Notes: a model not told the origin generated them from the sequence alone. A stretch of DNA of 64,000 nt from Betaproteobacteria bacterium SCN1 (GCA_008923315.1 WBSF01000008.1:434001-498000), one strand, 5' to 3'; positions 15,091-25,790 are shown, numbered from the stretch's first letter. Numbers and translations are program-made.

Positions 15091-15615
15091 ATGAAACTGA
15101 ATCTGCTTTACATTGGCCTCGCTGCCGCCATCGCCGCAGCCCCGGCGCAACCCGTGCTTGCTTCGGAGCTTGCGCCTTATGGCACCGCCAAGGTCGACAT
15201 GCACGACATGCCGGTTACCGATGTCGTGTTCGACGTCAACTACGCCGACCCGCAGCAGCTCAACATCCTGTACAACTTCGTCAAGAATACCCAGAAGGTC
15301 ACCAAGGGCAAGGTTGTGGTCGTCACGCACGGCCCCGAGCTGCGCGCATTCGCCAAGGAGAATTACCTGAAATACCAGGGTGCGATCGACAAGATGGCCG
15401 ACCTGGCGAAGGAAGGCGTGGAGTTCAAGATGTGCAACAACGCCATGAAGGCCGCCGGCTTCCAGGCCGAAGACATGCACGGCTTCATCACCGTGGTGCC
15501 GGCAGGGTTCCCCGAACTGGCCTACTGGATGGGCAAAGGCTACCAGTACATCAACCCGCTTCCGCTGTCGGTCAAGGACGTGCGCTACCTCGACCAGCCA
15601 CAGCTCAAGAAATAA
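15091..15615 (+). CDS. Exported DsrE-like sulfur-relay fold protein
   Basis: A 174-residue protein with a cleaved signal peptide (hydrophobic 4-20, QPVLA-SE). The mature part has the DsrE/TusD-like fold: FDVNYADPQQLNILYNFVKN, KVVVVTHGPEL and VEFKMCNNAMKAAGF with the conserved cysteine. Cytoplasmic relatives carry persulfide; exported ones are found in sulfur-metabolising bacteria and many other proteobacteria with unproven roles. The start is set by a very strong GGAGAGGAG seven bases before the ATG, well inside a longer open frame. It is followed by a perfect terminator and lies downstream of a tetR gene. Confidence 0.88.
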   Translation: MKLNLLYIGLAAAIAAAPAQPVLASELAPYGTAKVDMHDMPVTDVVFDVNYADPQQLNILYNFVKNTQKVTKGKVVVVTHGPELRAFAKENYLKYQGAIDKMADLAKEGVEFKMCNNAMKAAGFQAEDMHGFITVVPAGFPELAYWMGKGYQYINPLPLSVKDVRYLDQPQLKK

Positions 15616-15651
15616 GCGATAAAAAGCCACCTGCGGGTGGCTTTTTATCGC
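15616..15651. terminator. Bidirectional intrinsic terminator between dsrE-like gene and tatD
   Basis: GCGATAAAAAGCCACC (15616-15631) and GGTGGCTTTTTATCGC (15636-15651) form a perfect 16-bp stem with a TGCG loop. The A- and T-runs within the stem give a U-tract on either strand, which suits the convergent genes. Confidence 0.95.
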
Positions 15652-15663
15652 TGTATGCCGTTA

Positions 15664-16443
15664 TCAGGCACCCTGCCCCGGCGCGATTCCAAACAGGCGG
15701 AAGAAATTGCGTGAAGTCGCCTGGCCCACTTCTTCCACGGACAAATTCCTGATGCGAGCGATCTCTTCGGCCACATGCCTGACGAAGCCCGGCTCGTTGG
15801 TCTGCCCGCGATGCGGCACGGGCGCCAGATAAGGCGAATCGGTCTCGATCAGCATGCGTTCCAGCGGCACCGCCGCTGCCACGTCGCGCAAGGCCGCCGC
15901 GTTCTTGAACGTAACGATGCCGGAAAACGAAATATGGAAGCCCAGATCGATGGCCGCTTCGGCCACCGCCAGGCTCTCCGTGAAGCAATGCATCACCCCG
16001 CCTGCCTCGCCGGCGTTTTCCTCGCGCATGATCCCTAGCGTGTCGTCGGCCGCCGCACGGGTATGGATCACCAGCGGTTTGTGACAGGCGCGCGCGGCGC
16101 GTATATGGGTACGAAAGCGCGTCCGCTGCCACTCCAGGTCGCCGGTCAGCCGAAAGTAATCCAGTCCGGTTTCACCGATGGCCACGACCTTCGGATGACC
16201 GGCAAGGGCAACGAGATCCTCGGCCGATGGCTCGGTACAGTCCTCGTGGTCCGGATGTACGCCGACCGAGGCATACACGTTGGCGTGCGCCTCGGCGAGT
16301 GCCCGGATTTCGGGAAACTTCTCCAGTTCGACGCCGATGCACAGGGCATGCGTGACCTCGTTGGCCGCCATGCGCTCGAATATCTGCGGCAGGCGGGCGG
16401 CGAGGTCGGGGAAATTGATGTGGCAATGGGAATCGACGAACAT
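15664..16443 (-). CDS. TatD family metal-dependent hydrolase
   Basis: A 259-residue TIM-barrel hydrolase. MFVDSHCHINFPDL supplies the first metal-binding His pair, GVHPDHED the next strand, GETGLDYFR the catalytic Glu region, VIHTRAA and MHCFTE further metal ligands, and ETDSPYLAPVP the final Asp. Members act as 3'-5' exo-DNases/RNases or deacylases. The start at 16443 gives the canonical family N-terminus; the frame extends to a GTG at 16467. It is the last gene of the pabC-mltG-tmk-holB-pilZ-tatD set. Confidence 0.93.
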   Translation of the reverse strand: MFVDSHCHINFPDLAARLPQIFERMAANEVTHALCIGVELEKFPEIRALAEAHANVYASVGVHPDHEDCTEPSAEDLVALAGHPKVVAIGETGLDYFRLTGDLEWQRTRFRTHIRAARACHKPLVIHTRAAADDTLGIMREENAGEAGGVMHCFTESLAVAEAAIDLGFHISFSGIVTFKNAAALRDVAAAVPLERMLIETDSPYLAPVPHRGQTNEPGFVRHVAEEIARIRNLSVEEVGQATSRNFFRLFGIAPGQGA

Positions 16444-16525
16444 GGGCGAAAAGCAGGGCTCAGGCACGGGGCGCCGGCCGCCGGGAAACGCGCACTGTCG
16501 CGTCCGGACGAATCCTGTACCTGCC

Positions 16526-16894
16526 CTACAGTGTGTGTGTGGGACGGGTGGATTTTAGCGAACCCCCGAGCAGACCTTCAATCTTGTTCTGCGCCATTTT
16601 CCCGCTTTCGTTGAATGCAAACTGGACGCCGACGCCTTGGGTGCGGCCCCCGTGTGCGCCCGCCGGCGTGATCCAGACCACCTTGCCGGATACGGGCAAT
16701 TTGGCCGGATCCTCCATCAGCGTGAGCAGCATGAAGACCTCTTCGCCCATCTTGTACTGCTTGTTGGTGGGAATGAAGAGTCCACCGCCCTTGACGAAAG
16801 GCATGTAGGCCGCGAACAGCGCGGATTTCTCCTTGATCGACAAGGACAGCACGCCAGGGCGTACGCCGCCGGGTTCGTTCAGGTTTGCACTCAT
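16526..16894 (-). CDS. pilZ: Type IV pilus assembly PilZ protein
   Basis: A 122-residue single PilZ domain. It resembles the original PilZ of type IV pilus biogenesis: GVLSLSIKEKSALFAAYMPF at the N-terminus, GGGLFIPTNK in place of the c-di-GMP D/NxSxxG loop, and VVWITPAG and GVGVQF near the end. It lacks an RxxxR motif, like PilZ itself, which does not bind c-di-GMP but acts with PilB/FimX. The position next to holB is conserved in beta- and gammaproteobacteria. Confidence 0.92.
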   Translation of the reverse strand: MSANLNEPGGVRPGVLSLSIKEKSALFAAYMPFVKGGGLFIPTNKQYKMGEEVFMLLTLMEDPAKLPVSGKVVWITPAGAHGGRTQGVGVQFAFNESGKMAQNKIEGLLGGSLKSTRPTHTL

Positions 16895-16913
16895 GCGCTT
16901 CTCATCCCAAGAA

Positions 16914-17894
16914 TCATTCGAACAAGTGGCGGTACCGGACCAGCCAGCTCTGCAACTGCAACGCGCGATTGAGCGGGTGATCGAGTGTTCTGCCCGCCTC
17001 GGCCTGCTGCCTCGACAGGGCCAGCAACGCCGACAAATCCGTCCTGCCGCCGAGCCGCATCAGCGTATCGGCAAAATCCGGATTGAACCGCACCGCGCCG
17101 CGCAAGCGCACTGCCAGCAAATCGGCCAGCCATTTGTAGACCACTGCATGCCACAACCGCGGCGCAAGTGCTTTCCATCGTTCGCCCGAAACCACCGGAT
17201 CGAGCCGTTCGGGATGCGCCAGCCCCTCGAGTAGCTCACGCCGTTCGTCCAGATCGCCGCTTTCGCCCCAACGTACGGCGTCCAGCGGCGAACCGGTCAT
17301 CGCCAGCAGTGCCGACGCGTTTGCCACACCCTGCCCCACCAACCATGCGGTGGCCGCTTCCGCCGCGGGCAGGCCGATCTCGACCCGTGTACAGCGGCTG
17401 CGTATCGTGGGCAGCAAACGGCGCGGCTGATCCGACACCAGCACGAATACGGTATTTAACGGCGGCTCCTCCAGCACCTTTAACAGGGCGTTGGCCGCGG
17501 CCAGATTGAGGCTGTCGGCCGGATCGACCAGCACGACACGGTGTCCCGCCCGATAAGTGGAAAGCCGGACGAACTCGACGGCTTCACGCGCCTGGTCGAC
17601 CTCAATGGCAGTCGCCATCCGGATCTCGCCCTCGCGGCTGGTTTTTTCCTGCAGGCCGACGTCGAGGAAATCGGGGTGGGTGCCGGCCTCGAACCAATGG
17701 CAGGCCGCGCAGGCGCCGCAGGCCTCACCGTCCTGACGCGGCGATTCGCAGAGCAGCGCCTGCGCCCAGGCACGCGCCAGCGCGCCCTTCCCCGTCCCGC
17801 GCGGTCCGGCCAGCAGCAGGGCTTGCGCCGGGCGCGGCCGGCTGTCCAGCAGGCGGTGCCACGTCACGTCCAGCCAGGGATACGGGGCGCTCAT
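16914..17894 (-). CDS. holB: DNA polymerase III subunit delta'
   Basis: A 326-residue clamp-loader subunit. It has an AAA+ P-loop region ([15 protein letters not shown]), a zinc module with four cysteines spread over C-x9-[27 protein letters not shown] for the Walker B region, and the SRC motif in TIRSRCTRV. The C-terminal helical domain ends in [11 protein letters not shown]. The ATG at 17894 overlaps the tmk stop as ATGA. Confidence 0.95.
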   Translation of the reverse strand: MSAPYPWLDVTWHRLLDSRPRPAQALLLAGPRGTGKGALARAWAQALLCESPRQDGEACGACAACHWFEAGTHPDFLDVGLQEKTSREGEIRMATAIEVDQAREAVEFVRLSTYRAGHRVVLVDPADSLNLAAANALLKVLEEPPLNTVFVLVSDQPRRLLPTIRSRCTRVEIGLPAAEAATAWLVGQGVANASALLAMTGSPLDAVRWGESGDLDERRELLEGLAHPERLDPVVSGERWKALAPRLWHAVVYKWLADLLAVRLRGAVRFNPDFADTLMRLGGRTDLSALLALSRQQAEAGRTLDHPLNRALQLQSWLVRYRHLFE

Positions 17895-18505
17895 GCCAGC
17901 CTGTCCAGCAAACCGGCAATCTCGGTCTGTAGCGCCGCGATGCTTTTGCCTGCGTCGAGCACGCGCATGCGCTGCGGCTCGGCGCGCGCGCGATCGAGAT
18001 AAGCCTGGCGCACGCGACCGAAGAAGCTGTCGGCCTCGCGTTCGAAACGATCGGCAGTGCGGGCAGCGCTGCGCCGGGCCTCGGCCACGTCCGGGGTTAC
18101 GTCGAACAGCAGCGTCAGGTCCGGTGCGAACCCGCGCTGCACCCAGGCTTCCAACGCGGCGACCCGTTCGACCGGAATGCCCCGCCCGCCGCACTGATAG
18201 GCGTAGCTCGCGTCGGTGAAACGGTCGGACACCACCCAGGCGCCGCGCGCCAGCGCAGGCTGGATGCATTCGGCCAGATGCGCCTGCCGGGCAGCAAACA
18301 TCAGCAGGAGTTCGGTATCCGCATCCATGTCGCGGTGCAGCAGCAGTTCGCGCAGGGTCTCGCCCAGCGGCGTACCCCCCGGCTCGCGAGTGACGACGAC
18401 TTCGTGCCCCTGCGCGCGCAGCCTGTCGGCGATGAAAGCAAGGTGGGTGCTCTTGCCGGCGCCATCGACGCCTTCAAGGGTGATGAATTTGCCTGGATTC
18501 GTCAT
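17891..18505 (-). CDS. tmk: Thymidylate kinase
   Basis: A 204-residue dTMP kinase. The P-loop is [10 protein letters not shown], followed by [11 protein letters not shown], the [11 protein letters not shown] segment that binds dTMP, and a lid with [13 protein letters not shown]. It makes dTDP for DNA synthesis. It is coupled by ATGA overlaps both to mltG upstream and holB downstream. Confidence 0.97.
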   Translation of the reverse strand: MTNPGKFITLEGVDGAGKSTHLAFIADRLRAQGHEVVVTREPGGTPLGETLRELLLHRDMDADTELLLMFAARQAHLAECIQPALARGAWVVSDRFTDASYAYQCGGRGIPVERVAALEAWVQRGFAPDLTLLFDVTPDVAEARRSAARTADRFEREADSFFGRVRQAYLDRARAEPQRMRVLDAGKSIAALQTEIAGLLDRLA

Positions 18506-19491
18506 CGCTGATACCGGTTCACGGCACGATTATGCGCGTCGAGCGTGCTGGAGAACACATGGGTGCCGTCGCCGCGCGAGACGAAGTACAGGGCGTCGGT
18601 GCGCTCCGGATTCAGGGCCGCCCGGATCGCGGCCTCGCTCGGCATGGCGATTGGCGTGGGCGGCAGGCCGGCACGCGTATAGGTGTTGTAGGGCGTGTCG
18701 GTCTGCAGGTCGATTTTGCGCAGGTTGCCGTCGAAACGCGTACCCAGTCCGTAGATGACGGTCGGATCGGTCTGCAGGCGCATGCCCAGGCGCAGCCGGT
18801 TGACGAACACGCCGGCGATGGTCGGTCGCTCGAACGCCGCGCCGGTTTCCTTTTCGACGATCGAGGCCATGATCAGCGCCTCGTAAGGCGTGCGGTACGG
18901 CAAGCCGGGCGCACGCGTTTCCCAGGCGGCCAGCAATTTCTCGCGCTGCAGCCGGTAGGCACGGCGCAGAACGCCCAGATCGGAGGCATGCGGCGCATAG
19001 AAATAGGTATCGGGAAACAGCAGGCCTTCGAGACGCGGCTGGTCGGCACCGATGGCCTGGGCCAGTTCGGCTTCACTCAGCACGGCACTGTCGCGCTTGA
19101 GCAGCGGCTGCGCCGCGAGCGCCGCCCGGACGTCGCGCAGATTCCAGCCTTCGATGAACTGCACGGCCGCCTGCGATACTTCACCGCGCTCCAGCTTGCC
19201 GTAGAGCGCAAGCGGCGACACCGGCTGCTCCAGGATATAGACGCCCGCCTTCAGCGTGCCGCCCTTGCCGGTCAGACGTCCGAGCAGTCGAAACGCGAAC
19301 GGATGGCCGGTCACCCCCTCGCGTTGCAGCATGACGGCCAGCCCGCGCAGCGTTGTCCCGGGCGTCACGTTCAGCGTGACCGGCAGGGCGGCAGGCGTCA
19401 TGGGACGCCAGGCGTACCACGCGAGCCAGGCCGTGCCCAGCAACGCGACGAGCAGCGCCAGTCCAAACAGGGATTTAATCCGGCGTTTCAT
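18502..19491 (-). CDS. mltG: Endolytic murein transglycosylase MltG
   Basis: A 329-residue inner-membrane protein with one N-terminal TM helix ([20 protein letters not shown]), a LysM-like region, and the YceG catalytic domain with [15 protein letters not shown] carrying the catalytic Glu, and [20 protein letters not shown]. It cleaves nascent glycan strands. The ATG at 19491 is preferred over a longer frame because it directly precedes the basic residues and TM helix. The start overlaps the end of pabC by 17 bp. Confidence 0.95.
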   Translation of the reverse strand: MKRRIKSLFGLALLVALLGTAWLAWYAWRPMTPAALPVTLNVTPGTTLRGLAVMLQREGVTGHPFAFRLLGRLTGKGGTLKAGVYILEQPVSPLALYGKLERGEVSQAAVQFIEGWNLRDVRAALAAQPLLKRDSAVLSEAELAQAIGADQPRLEGLLFPDTYFYAPHASDLGVLRRAYRLQREKLLAAWETRAPGLPYRTPYEALIMASIVEKETGAAFERPTIAGVFVNRLRLGMRLQTDPTVIYGLGTRFDGNLRKIDLQTDTPYNTYTRAGLPPTPIAMPSEAAIRAALNPERTDALYFVSRGDGTHVFSSTLDAHNRAVNRYQR

Positions 19492-20281
19492 GCAAAGCCT
19501 CGTCAAGACGCGCACGCCAGCCCGCCTGCGGCAGTGGGGTGGCGTCGAGCATGGCCACCCGGCGCACGCCCATCAAGCTGTTGCAGATCAGCACCTCATC
19601 GGCGGCCTGGAGCGCCTCCGGCGGCCAGTGGCCGAGACGCACCGGGATGCCCAGCCGATCCGCCGCCCGCAGCAGCCGCGCACGCGCCACGCCTGCGACG
19701 CCGCATTGATCGAGCTCGGGTGTATGCAGAATGCCCTGCGTGACCCAGAACAGATTGCTCATGGTGCCGCCCACCAGCCAGCCCGATGCGTCGCACAACA
19801 GACCCTCGAAAATCGCGGGGTCCTGCCATTCGGCCCGTGCCAGCACATTTTCCAGGCGGTTCAGGTGCTTGACACCCGCCAGTCTCGGCTGTCGCCCCAG
19901 ACGCAAATCGCACAGGCGCACCCGCACATCGGGCAGGGCACCGGCCTGCGCGTGTGGCGGCAACGGCGCCGCCATCGCGATCCGGGTAACGGCGCCGTCG
20001 GCGGGTGCGTAGCCCCGCGTGGCGCCGCCTCGGGTCAGGATCAGCTTGACGACACAGTCGGCGTTGCCCGCAACGGCGCAGGCATCGGCCCGTAGCAGAT
20101 CGGCGTCGGGGCAGGCCAGCCCCAGGGCCGCACAATCGGCAGCGAGCCGCGCCGCATGGTCGGACCACCAGAGCAGACGACCCGCGGTCGCGCGCAATGT
20201 GCGAAAAACACCGTCTCCGTAGGCCAACCCGCGGTTGCTTAGATCGAGATGCTCGGCCGGCTGGCCATTGACGCGCTTCAT
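19475..20281 (-). CDS. pabC: Aminodeoxychorismate lyase (PabC-like, class IV PLP enzyme)
   Basis: A 268-residue branched-chain-aminotransferase-fold enzyme. MKRVNGQPAEHLDLSNRGLAYGDGVF is the standard start (RGLAYGDGVF element). VKHLNRLENVLAR contains the PLP-binding lysine, and LVGGTMSNLFWV forms the cofactor pocket. It splits aminodeoxychorismate to p-aminobenzoate and pyruvate for folate synthesis. Its place between the fab cluster and mltG is the conserved proteobacterial order. Confidence 0.93.
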   Translation of the reverse strand: MKRVNGQPAEHLDLSNRGLAYGDGVFRTLRATAGRLLWWSDHAARLAADCAALGLACPDADLLRADACAVAGNADCVVKLILTRGGATRGYAPADGAVTRIAMAAPLPPHAQAGALPDVRVRLCDLRLGRQPRLAGVKHLNRLENVLARAEWQDPAIFEGLLCDASGWLVGGTMSNLFWVTQGILHTPELDQCGVAGVARARLLRAADRLGIPVRLGHWPPEALQAADEVLICNSLMGVRRVAMLDATPLPQAGWRARLDEALHETPD

Positions 20282-20362
20282 GGCGCACCGTACAGACAGC
20301 CGGCAGGCCGGGATGCGCGTGACCTGCCCGGAGCGTCGGTGTTCACGTCTGGCGGGGACGGC

Positions 20363-21595
20363 TCAGACGCGCTTGAACACCAGCGAGCCGTTGGTGCCGC
20401 CGAATCCGAAGTTGTTCTTCAGGGCGGCTTCGATGTGCAGGTCGCGTGCCGTGTTGGCGCAGTAATCGAGATCGCACTCCGGATCCTGGCTGAAGATGTT
20501 GATGGTGGGCGGCGAAATCTGGTGATGCACCGCCAGGACGCTGAATACCGACTCCACGCCACCCGCGCCCCCCAGCAGATGGCCGGTCATGGACTTGGTC
20601 GAATTGACGACGGCCTTGTAGGCGGCATCGCCGAGCGCGAGCTTGATCGCTTCCGTCTCGTTCTTGTCGCCCAGCGGGGTGGACGTTCCGTGTGCGTTGA
20701 TGTACTGGATCTGGTCGGAATTGATGCCCGCATCCCGCAACGCATTCAGCATCGAACGCTTCGGACCGTCGGTGGAAGGCGCCGTCATGTGATAGGCGTC
20801 GCCGCTCATGCCGAAGCCGGCGAGTTCGGCGTAGATTCTCGCGCCGCGCGCCTTGGCATGTTCGTATTCCTCCAGCACCATCACGCCGGCTCCCTCGCCC
20901 AGGACGAAGCCATCGCGATCCTTGTCCCAGGGACGGCTCGCCGTAGCCGGATCGTCGTTGCGGGTCGACAGTGCGCGCGCCGCGGCAAAACCGCCCACGC
21001 CCAGCGGCGACACGGCCGATTCCGAACCGCCCGCGACCATCACGTCCACATCACCATGCGCGATCATGCGCGCGGACAGTCCGATGGCATGCAGACCGGT
21101 GGTGCAGGCCGTGACCACGGCCAGATTGGGCCCCTTGATTCCATAGAGGATCGACAGGTTGCCCGAAATCATGTTGATGATCGAACCGGGAATGAAGAAC
21201 GGCGAAATCTTGCGCGGTCCGGACTCCGCAAGCAGTGCGTGGGTTTCCTCGATCAGTGGCAGCCCACCGATGCCGGAACCGATGTTGATGCCGACGCGCT
21301 CCGCATTGGCATCGGTGATTTCGAGCCCCGAATCGCGTATCGCCTGAATGCCCGCAGCCATGCCGTACTGGATGAAGACATCCATCCGGCGCGCTTCCTT
21401 GGCATTGAGGTACTGTTCGACGTCGAAACCTTTGACTTCTCCCGCCATGTGGGCGGCGAAGGGTGTGGGGTCGAAACGGGTGATGCGGGCGATGCCGCTG
21501 CGGCCGGCAACCAGATTGTCCCAGGCTTCCCGGGGGGTGTTGCCGACCGGGGAGATGATTCCCAGGCCGGTAACGACGACGCGACGCTTGTACAA
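20363..21595 (-). CDS. fabF: 3-oxoacyl-ACP synthase II
   Basis: A 410-residue condensing enzyme. The catalytic triad is visible: [12 protein letters not shown] (Cys), [11 protein letters not shown] (His) and [13 protein letters not shown] (Lys, His). It opens with [15 protein letters not shown] and ends [14 protein letters not shown]. It elongates acyl-ACP in type II fatty-acid synthesis. It follows acpP by 27 bp. Confidence 0.98.
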   Translation of the reverse strand: MYKRRVVVTGLGIISPVGNTPREAWDNLVAGRSGIARITRFDPTPFAAHMAGEVKGFDVEQYLNAKEARRMDVFIQYGMAAGIQAIRDSGLEITDANAERVGINIGSGIGGLPLIEETHALLAESGPRKISPFFIPGSIINMISGNLSILYGIKGPNLAVVTACTTGLHAIGLSARMIAHGDVDVMVAGGSESAVSPLGVGGFAAARALSTRNDDPATASRPWDKDRDGFVLGEGAGVMVLEEYEHAKARGARIYAELAGFGMSGDAYHMTAPSTDGPKRSMLNALRDAGINSDQIQYINAHGTSTPLGDKNETEAIKLALGDAAYKAVVNSTKSMTGHLLGGAGGVESVFSVLAVHHQISPPTINIFSQDPECDLDYCANTARDLHIEAALKNNFGFGGTNGSLVFKRV

Positions 21596-21622
21596 ATGTC
21601 GGCCCTTTTTATGATTGAACGA

Positions 21623-21856
21623 TCAGCTCGAGTGGCTGTTGACGTAGTCGATCGCCTGCTGGACGGTCGTGATCTTTTCGGCTTCCTCATCGGGAATCTC
21701 GCAGCCGAACTCTTCTTCCAGCGCCATCACCAGTTCCACCGTGTCGAGCGAGTCGGCGCCCAGATCGCCCACGAAAGAGGACTCTTTCTTGATGTCCGCT
21801 TCGTTGACGCCCAGTTGCTCGGCGACGACCTTGATTACACGCTGTACGTTATCCAT
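21623..21856 (-). CDS. acpP: Acyl carrier protein
   Basis: A 77-residue acidic four-helix protein. The Ser that takes 4'-phosphopantetheine is in [18 protein letters not shown]. It carries growing acyl chains for the Fab enzymes and for lipid A synthesis. AGAGAGGATCAG precedes the ATG. It lies between fabG and fabF. Confidence 0.98.
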   Translation of the reverse strand: MDNVQRVIKVVAEQLGVNEADIKKESSFVGDLGADSLDTVELVMALEEEFGCEIPDEEAEKITTVQQAIDYVNSHSS

Positions 21857-21942
21857 TACTGATCCTCTCTAGAAATAGAGCTTCAATGAAATTGAAGCCG
21901 GTGAATTCTACCAAAATTTGACATGCCTAAATTCGCTGTGAC

Positions 21943-22713
21943 CTATGCCATGTACATGCCGCCATTCACGTGCAGCGTGCTGCCCGAAACGTAAGCCGCC
22001 GCAGGCGACACCAGAAAGAGCACGGCCTGCGCGATATCGTCCGCCGACCCCAGCCGGCCCAGAGGGATATGGGCCAGCAGGGCCTGCCGCTGCGCGTCGG
22101 GCAGTGCGCGGGTCATGTCGGTGTCGATGAACCCCGGCGCCACGCAGTTGACGGTGATGTTGCGGCTCCCCACCTCGCGTGCGAGCGATTTGGTGAAGCC
22201 CATGATGCCGGCCTTGGCCGCGCTGTAATTGGTCTGGCCGGCATTGCCCATCGCGCCCACTACCGAGGCGATCGAGACGATGCGCCCCTGCCGTGCCTTC
22301 ATCATCGCGCGCAGCACCGCGCGCGACAGACGGAACACGGAGGTGAGGTTGGTCGCCATGATGGCGTCCCACTCCTCGTCCTTCATCCGCATCAGCAGAT
22401 TGTCCCGCGTGATGCCGGCGTTGTTGACGAGGATGCCGATGGTGCCGACATCCTTCTCGATGGCGGCGATGACCGTATCGACCTCGGCCGCGTCGGTCAC
22501 GTTGAGCTTCATGCCGCTGCCCTTGACGTTCGCCGCGGCGAGATAGTCGCCGATCGCCTTCGCGCCGCTTTCGCTGGTGGCGGTGCCGATCACGGTTGCG
22601 CCCGCCTTGCCCAGCGCCAGGGCAATGGCCTGGCCGATGCCGCGGCTGGCACCCGTCACGAGGGCAATCTGGCCGCCAAGATCAAAGCCGGTCGCGATGT
22701 GTCCTTCCTGCAT
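21943..22713 (-). CDS. fabG: 3-oxoacyl-ACP reductase
   Basis: A 256-residue short-chain dehydrogenase. The NADPH site is TGASRGIGQAIA, the active site Ser-Tyr-Lys lies in IVSIASVVGAMGNAGQ and TNYSAAKAG, and the C-terminus has HVNGGMYM. AAGGAGACGAC before the ATG supports the start, which leaves an N-terminal extension of about eight residues relative to E. coli FabG. It lies 12 bp after fabD. Confidence 0.97.
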   Translation of the reverse strand: MQEGHIATGFDLGGQIALVTGASRGIGQAIALALGKAGATVIGTATSESGAKAIGDYLAAANVKGSGMKLNVTDAAEVDTVIAAIEKDVGTIGILVNNAGITRDNLLMRMKDEEWDAIMATNLTSVFRLSRAVLRAMMKARQGRIVSIASVVGAMGNAGQTNYSAAKAGIMGFTKSLAREVGSRNITVNCVAPGFIDTDMTRALPDAQRQALLAHIPLGRLGSADDIAQAVLFLVSPAAAYVSGSTLHVNGGMYMA

Positions 22714-22725
22714 GTCGTCTCCTTG

Positions 22726-23646
22726 TCAGTTGAGCGCCGCCGCGAGGCTGGCTTCGTCCACCAGCGCCACGGCCGGCAGACTGTCGTCGATGCGCTTGCC
22801 GAGCCCCGCCAGCACCTTGCCGGGGCCACACTCGATCACACGTTCGACACCGGCCGCTTTCAATGCCTGCACGGTTTCAACCCAACGCACCGGGGTATGC
22901 AGCTGCTTCGCCAGCGCAATGCGGATTGCTTCCGGTTCGGCATGGATCTGCACATCGGTGTTGTGCAGAACGGGAAGCGCCGGGGTGGAAACAGTGACGG
23001 ACTGCAGATGCGCCAACAGCCTGTCGGCCGCCGGCTGCATCAGCGAGGAATGCGAAGGAACGGACACCGGCAGCGGCAGCGCACGCTTGGCGCCTTTCTC
23101 TTTCGCCAGCGCCATCGCACGCTCCACGGCAGCCTTGTTGCCGGCGATCACCACCTGGCCGGGCGAATTGAGATTCACGGCTTCGACCACCTCGCCGGCC
23201 GCGGCTCCGGCGCAGACTGCGCGCACCGTGTCATCGTCGAGGCCGAGGATGGCGGCCATCGCGCCGACGCCTTCCGGCACGGCCGCCTGCATGGCCTCGG
23301 CGCGGAAACGCACCAGACGTATGGCATCGGGGAAATTCAACGCGCCTGCTGCAACCAGCGCGGCATATTCTCCGAGACTGTGCCCCGCCAGCAGGGCGGG
23401 TGCCGCGCCGCCTGCCGCCTGCCAGACGCGCCAGGCGGCGACGTCCGCTGCAAGCATCGCGGGCTGCGTGTTGACGGTCTGGTTGAGCACCTCGGCCGGG
23501 CCTTCGGCCACCAGGCGCCAGAGATCCTCGCCAAGCGCACCGGAGGCTTCCTCGAACGTGGCACGGACTTCAGGACGTTCGCCCCAGCCTGCCATCATGC
23601 CGACCGACTGCGAGCCCTGACCGGGGAATACGAATGCGAGTTTCAC
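22726..23646 (-). CDS. fabD: Malonyl-CoA:ACP transacylase
   Basis: A 306-residue transacylase. It opens LAFVFPGQGSQSVGM and has the nucleophile elbow GHSLGEYAAL, and the later catalytic His in PVSVPSHSSLM. The start is taken as a GTG at 23646 because GAGGA lies seven bases upstream and the product then begins at the family N-terminus (KLAFVFPG). The frame extends upstream to 23715 without a better site. It loads malonyl groups onto ACP. Confidence 0.96.
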   Translation of the reverse strand: MKLAFVFPGQGSQSVGMMAGWGERPEVRATFEEASGALGEDLWRLVAEGPAEVLNQTVNTQPAMLAADVAAWRVWQAAGGAAPALLAGHSLGEYAALVAAGALNFPDAIRLVRFRAEAMQAAVPEGVGAMAAILGLDDDTVRAVCAGAAAGEVVEAVNLNSPGQVVIAGNKAAVERAMALAKEKGAKRALPLPVSVPSHSSLMQPAADRLLAHLQSVTVSTPALPVLHNTDVQIHAEPEAIRIALAKQLHTPVRWVETVQALKAAGVERVIECGPGKVLAGLGKRIDDSLPAVALVDEASLAAALN

Positions 23647-23760
23647 GACAAAATCCTCTTCCATGACGCATTCGAAACGAGACGCGAAGCTGCGCCGCCG
23701 ACCGTGCCGAAGCACGGCAAGGCGAAATCCGCAAAGTATCGTTTTGAATTCGACATGGGA

Positions 23761-24720
23761 TCAGTATTTGAGAAGCGCGGAGCCCCATGTGAAGCCGCCG
23801 CCGAAAGCTTCCATCAGTATGGTCTGGCCACGCCTGATGCGGCCGTCGCGCACGGCCACGTCGAAGGCCAGCGGCACCGAAGCGGCGGAGGTGTTGCCAT
23901 GGTTCGCCACTGTGGTCACGACGTTGTCCATGCTCATGCCGAGTTTTTTCGCGGTGGCCGAAATGATGCGGATATTGGCCTGATGCGGGACCAGCCAGTC
24001 GATGTCGGATTTTTTCAGGCCGTTGGCTTCGAGGGTCTCGTCGACGATGCGGTCAAGCGTATTGACAGCCATCTTGAATACGGCATTGCCTTCCATGCGC
24101 ATGAAGGCGGCCTCCTTCAGGCCCGACGAGGCGCCGGTCGTGGTGCGCAGCAGTTCCTTGTAACGGCCGTCGGCATGAATATGGGTCGCGATGATGCCGG
24201 GCGTGTCGGAGGCACCAATCACCACGGCACCGGCGCCATCGCCCCACAGGATGCAGTTGCTGCGGTCGCTCCAGTCGGTGATGCGCGACAGGGTTTCGGC
24301 GCCGACCACCAGCGCGCGTTTCGCCGCGCCGGTGCGGACGAACTGGTCGGCAACGGACAGCGCGTACACGAAACCGCTGCATACGGCCTGCAGATCGAAG
24401 GCCGGCTTGCCGTTGGTCATGCCGAGCTTGGACTGGACAATACAGGCGGTGCTGGGAAAGACCAGATCGGGCGTCGTGGTGGCAAGCACCAGCAGGTCGA
24501 TGTCATCGGGTGCGAGTCCGGCCGCATCGAGCGCCGCGCGCGCAGCATGCACGGCCAGATCGCTGGTGAGTTCCCCCTCGGCGGCGATGTGCCGCGCGCG
24601 GATGCCGGTACGGTCGACGATCCACTGATCGGTCGTTTCGACCATTTTTTCGAGGTCGGCGTTGGTCAGAATGTGCGCGGGCAGATAGCTGCCCGTTCCG
24701 AGAATGCGGGAATAGGTCAA
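23761..24720 (-). CDS. fabH: 3-oxoacyl-ACP synthase III
   Basis: A 319-residue initiating condensing enzyme. The start is a TTG at 24718-24720 overlapping the plsX stop as TTGA, giving the usual N-terminus [13 protein letters not shown]. Catalytic residues are in [13 protein letters not shown] (Cys), VPHQANIRI (His) and [11 protein letters not shown] (Asn). The CoA-binding WSDRSN and GAGAVVIGA segments are present. It condenses acetyl-CoA with malonyl-ACP to start fatty acids. Confidence 0.97.
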   Translation of the reverse strand: MTYSRILGTGSYLPAHILTNADLEKMVETTDQWIVDRTGIRARHIAAEGELTSDLAVHAARAALDAAGLAPDDIDLLVLATTTPDLVFPSTACIVQSKLGMTNGKPAFDLQAVCSGFVYALSVADQFVRTGAAKRALVVGAETLSRITDWSDRSNCILWGDGAGAVVIGASDTPGIIATHIHADGRYKELLRTTTGASSGLKEAAFMRMEGNAVFKMAVNTLDRIVDETLEANGLKKSDIDWLVPHQANIRIISATAKKLGMSMDNVVTTVANHGNTSAASVPLAFDVAVRDGRIRRGQTILMEAFGGGFTWGSALLKY

Positions 24721-25736
24721 GCGGCCACCCGTTGCTGGAGTTGGATCTGTTCGGTAATGCGTTTCAGCACGCTGTTGCGCACCTCGTCGCTTGCCGTCTC
24801 GATGGCGTGTTCGAACGCGAAGCGGTCGGCCGAGCCGTGGCTCTTCACCACCACGCCCCGCAGCCCCAGCAGCGTGGCGCCATTGAAGCGGCGGGGGTCG
24901 AGCCGGCGCTTGAAGGCGTTCAGTACGGGCAAGGCAAACAGGCCGGCCAGGCGGGTTCGCCAATTGCGCCTGAATTCGGCCCGCAGCGTGGTCGAGATCA
25001 TCTTGGCGAGGCCCTCCGAGGCCTTAAGCGTGACATTGCCGACGAAACCGTCGCAGACCACCACGTCGGTCGTGCCCTTGAAGATATCGTTGCCTTCCAC
25101 GTTGCCGTAGAAATTGAGATGGCTGTCGCGCAACAGCTCGGCGGCCTGTTTCACCATCTCGTTGCCCTTGATGTCCTCTTCGCCGATGTTCAGCAGACCG
25201 ACACTGGGATTCGGCTTGTGTTCCACCGCCGACACCAGCATCGCGCCCATGATGCCGAACTGCAGCAGATGCTCGGCCGTACAATCGACGTTGGCGCCCA
25301 TGTCGAGCACCAGGGCATGGCCGGCAAGGGTTGGCATGACGGCGGCAATCGCGGGCCGGTCGATACCGGGCAGCGTTTTCAGCACGAAACGCGCCGTGGC
25401 CATCAACGCGCCCGTATTGCCCGCCGATACACAGGCATCGGCCTCGCCGGATTTGACGAGATCGATGGCCACGCGCATCGAGGAATCCTTCTTGCCCCGC
25501 AACGCCTGTGCCGGCGGCTCATCCATCGCCACGACCTGACTGGCATGGCGCACGATCAGGCGGGGGGTGGTTTTGGCACGCCGGGCCTTGAGCTCGGCAG
25601 CAATGACGTCCTGCGGCCCCACCAGAATGACATTCAGGTCGGGGCTGCGCGACAGGCAGCGCAGCGCCGCCGGGACCGTGACATGGGGGCCGTGATCGCC
25701 GCCCATGACATCGATGGCGACAGTGATGTTTCTCAT
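24717..25736 (-). CDS. plsX: Phosphate acyltransferase PlsX
   Basis: A 339-residue protein opening [20 protein letters not shown]. Other signature parts are [32 protein letters not shown] sequence (here [13 protein letters not shown]) and [13 protein letters not shown]. It converts acyl-ACP to acyl-phosphate for phospholipid synthesis. It lies downstream of rpmF, as is usual. Confidence 0.97.
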   Translation of the reverse strand: MRNITVAIDVMGGDHGPHVTVPAALRCLSRSPDLNVILVGPQDVIAAELKARRAKTTPRLIVRHASQVVAMDEPPAQALRGKKDSSMRVAIDLVKSGEADACVSAGNTGALMATARFVLKTLPGIDRPAIAAVMPTLAGHALVLDMGANVDCTAEHLLQFGIMGAMLVSAVEHKPNPSVGLLNIGEEDIKGNEMVKQAAELLRDSHLNFYGNVEGNDIFKGTTDVVVCDGFVGNVTLKASEGLAKMISTTLRAEFRRNWRTRLAGLFALPVLNAFKRRLDPRRFNGATLLGLRGVVVKSHGSADRFAFEHAIETASDEVRNSVLKRITEQIQLQQRVAA

Positions 25737-25790
25737 TCAGCCGGAAGGTGAACCGGACAGTGCCGCCACGCAACGCGGCGGCGAGGATTC

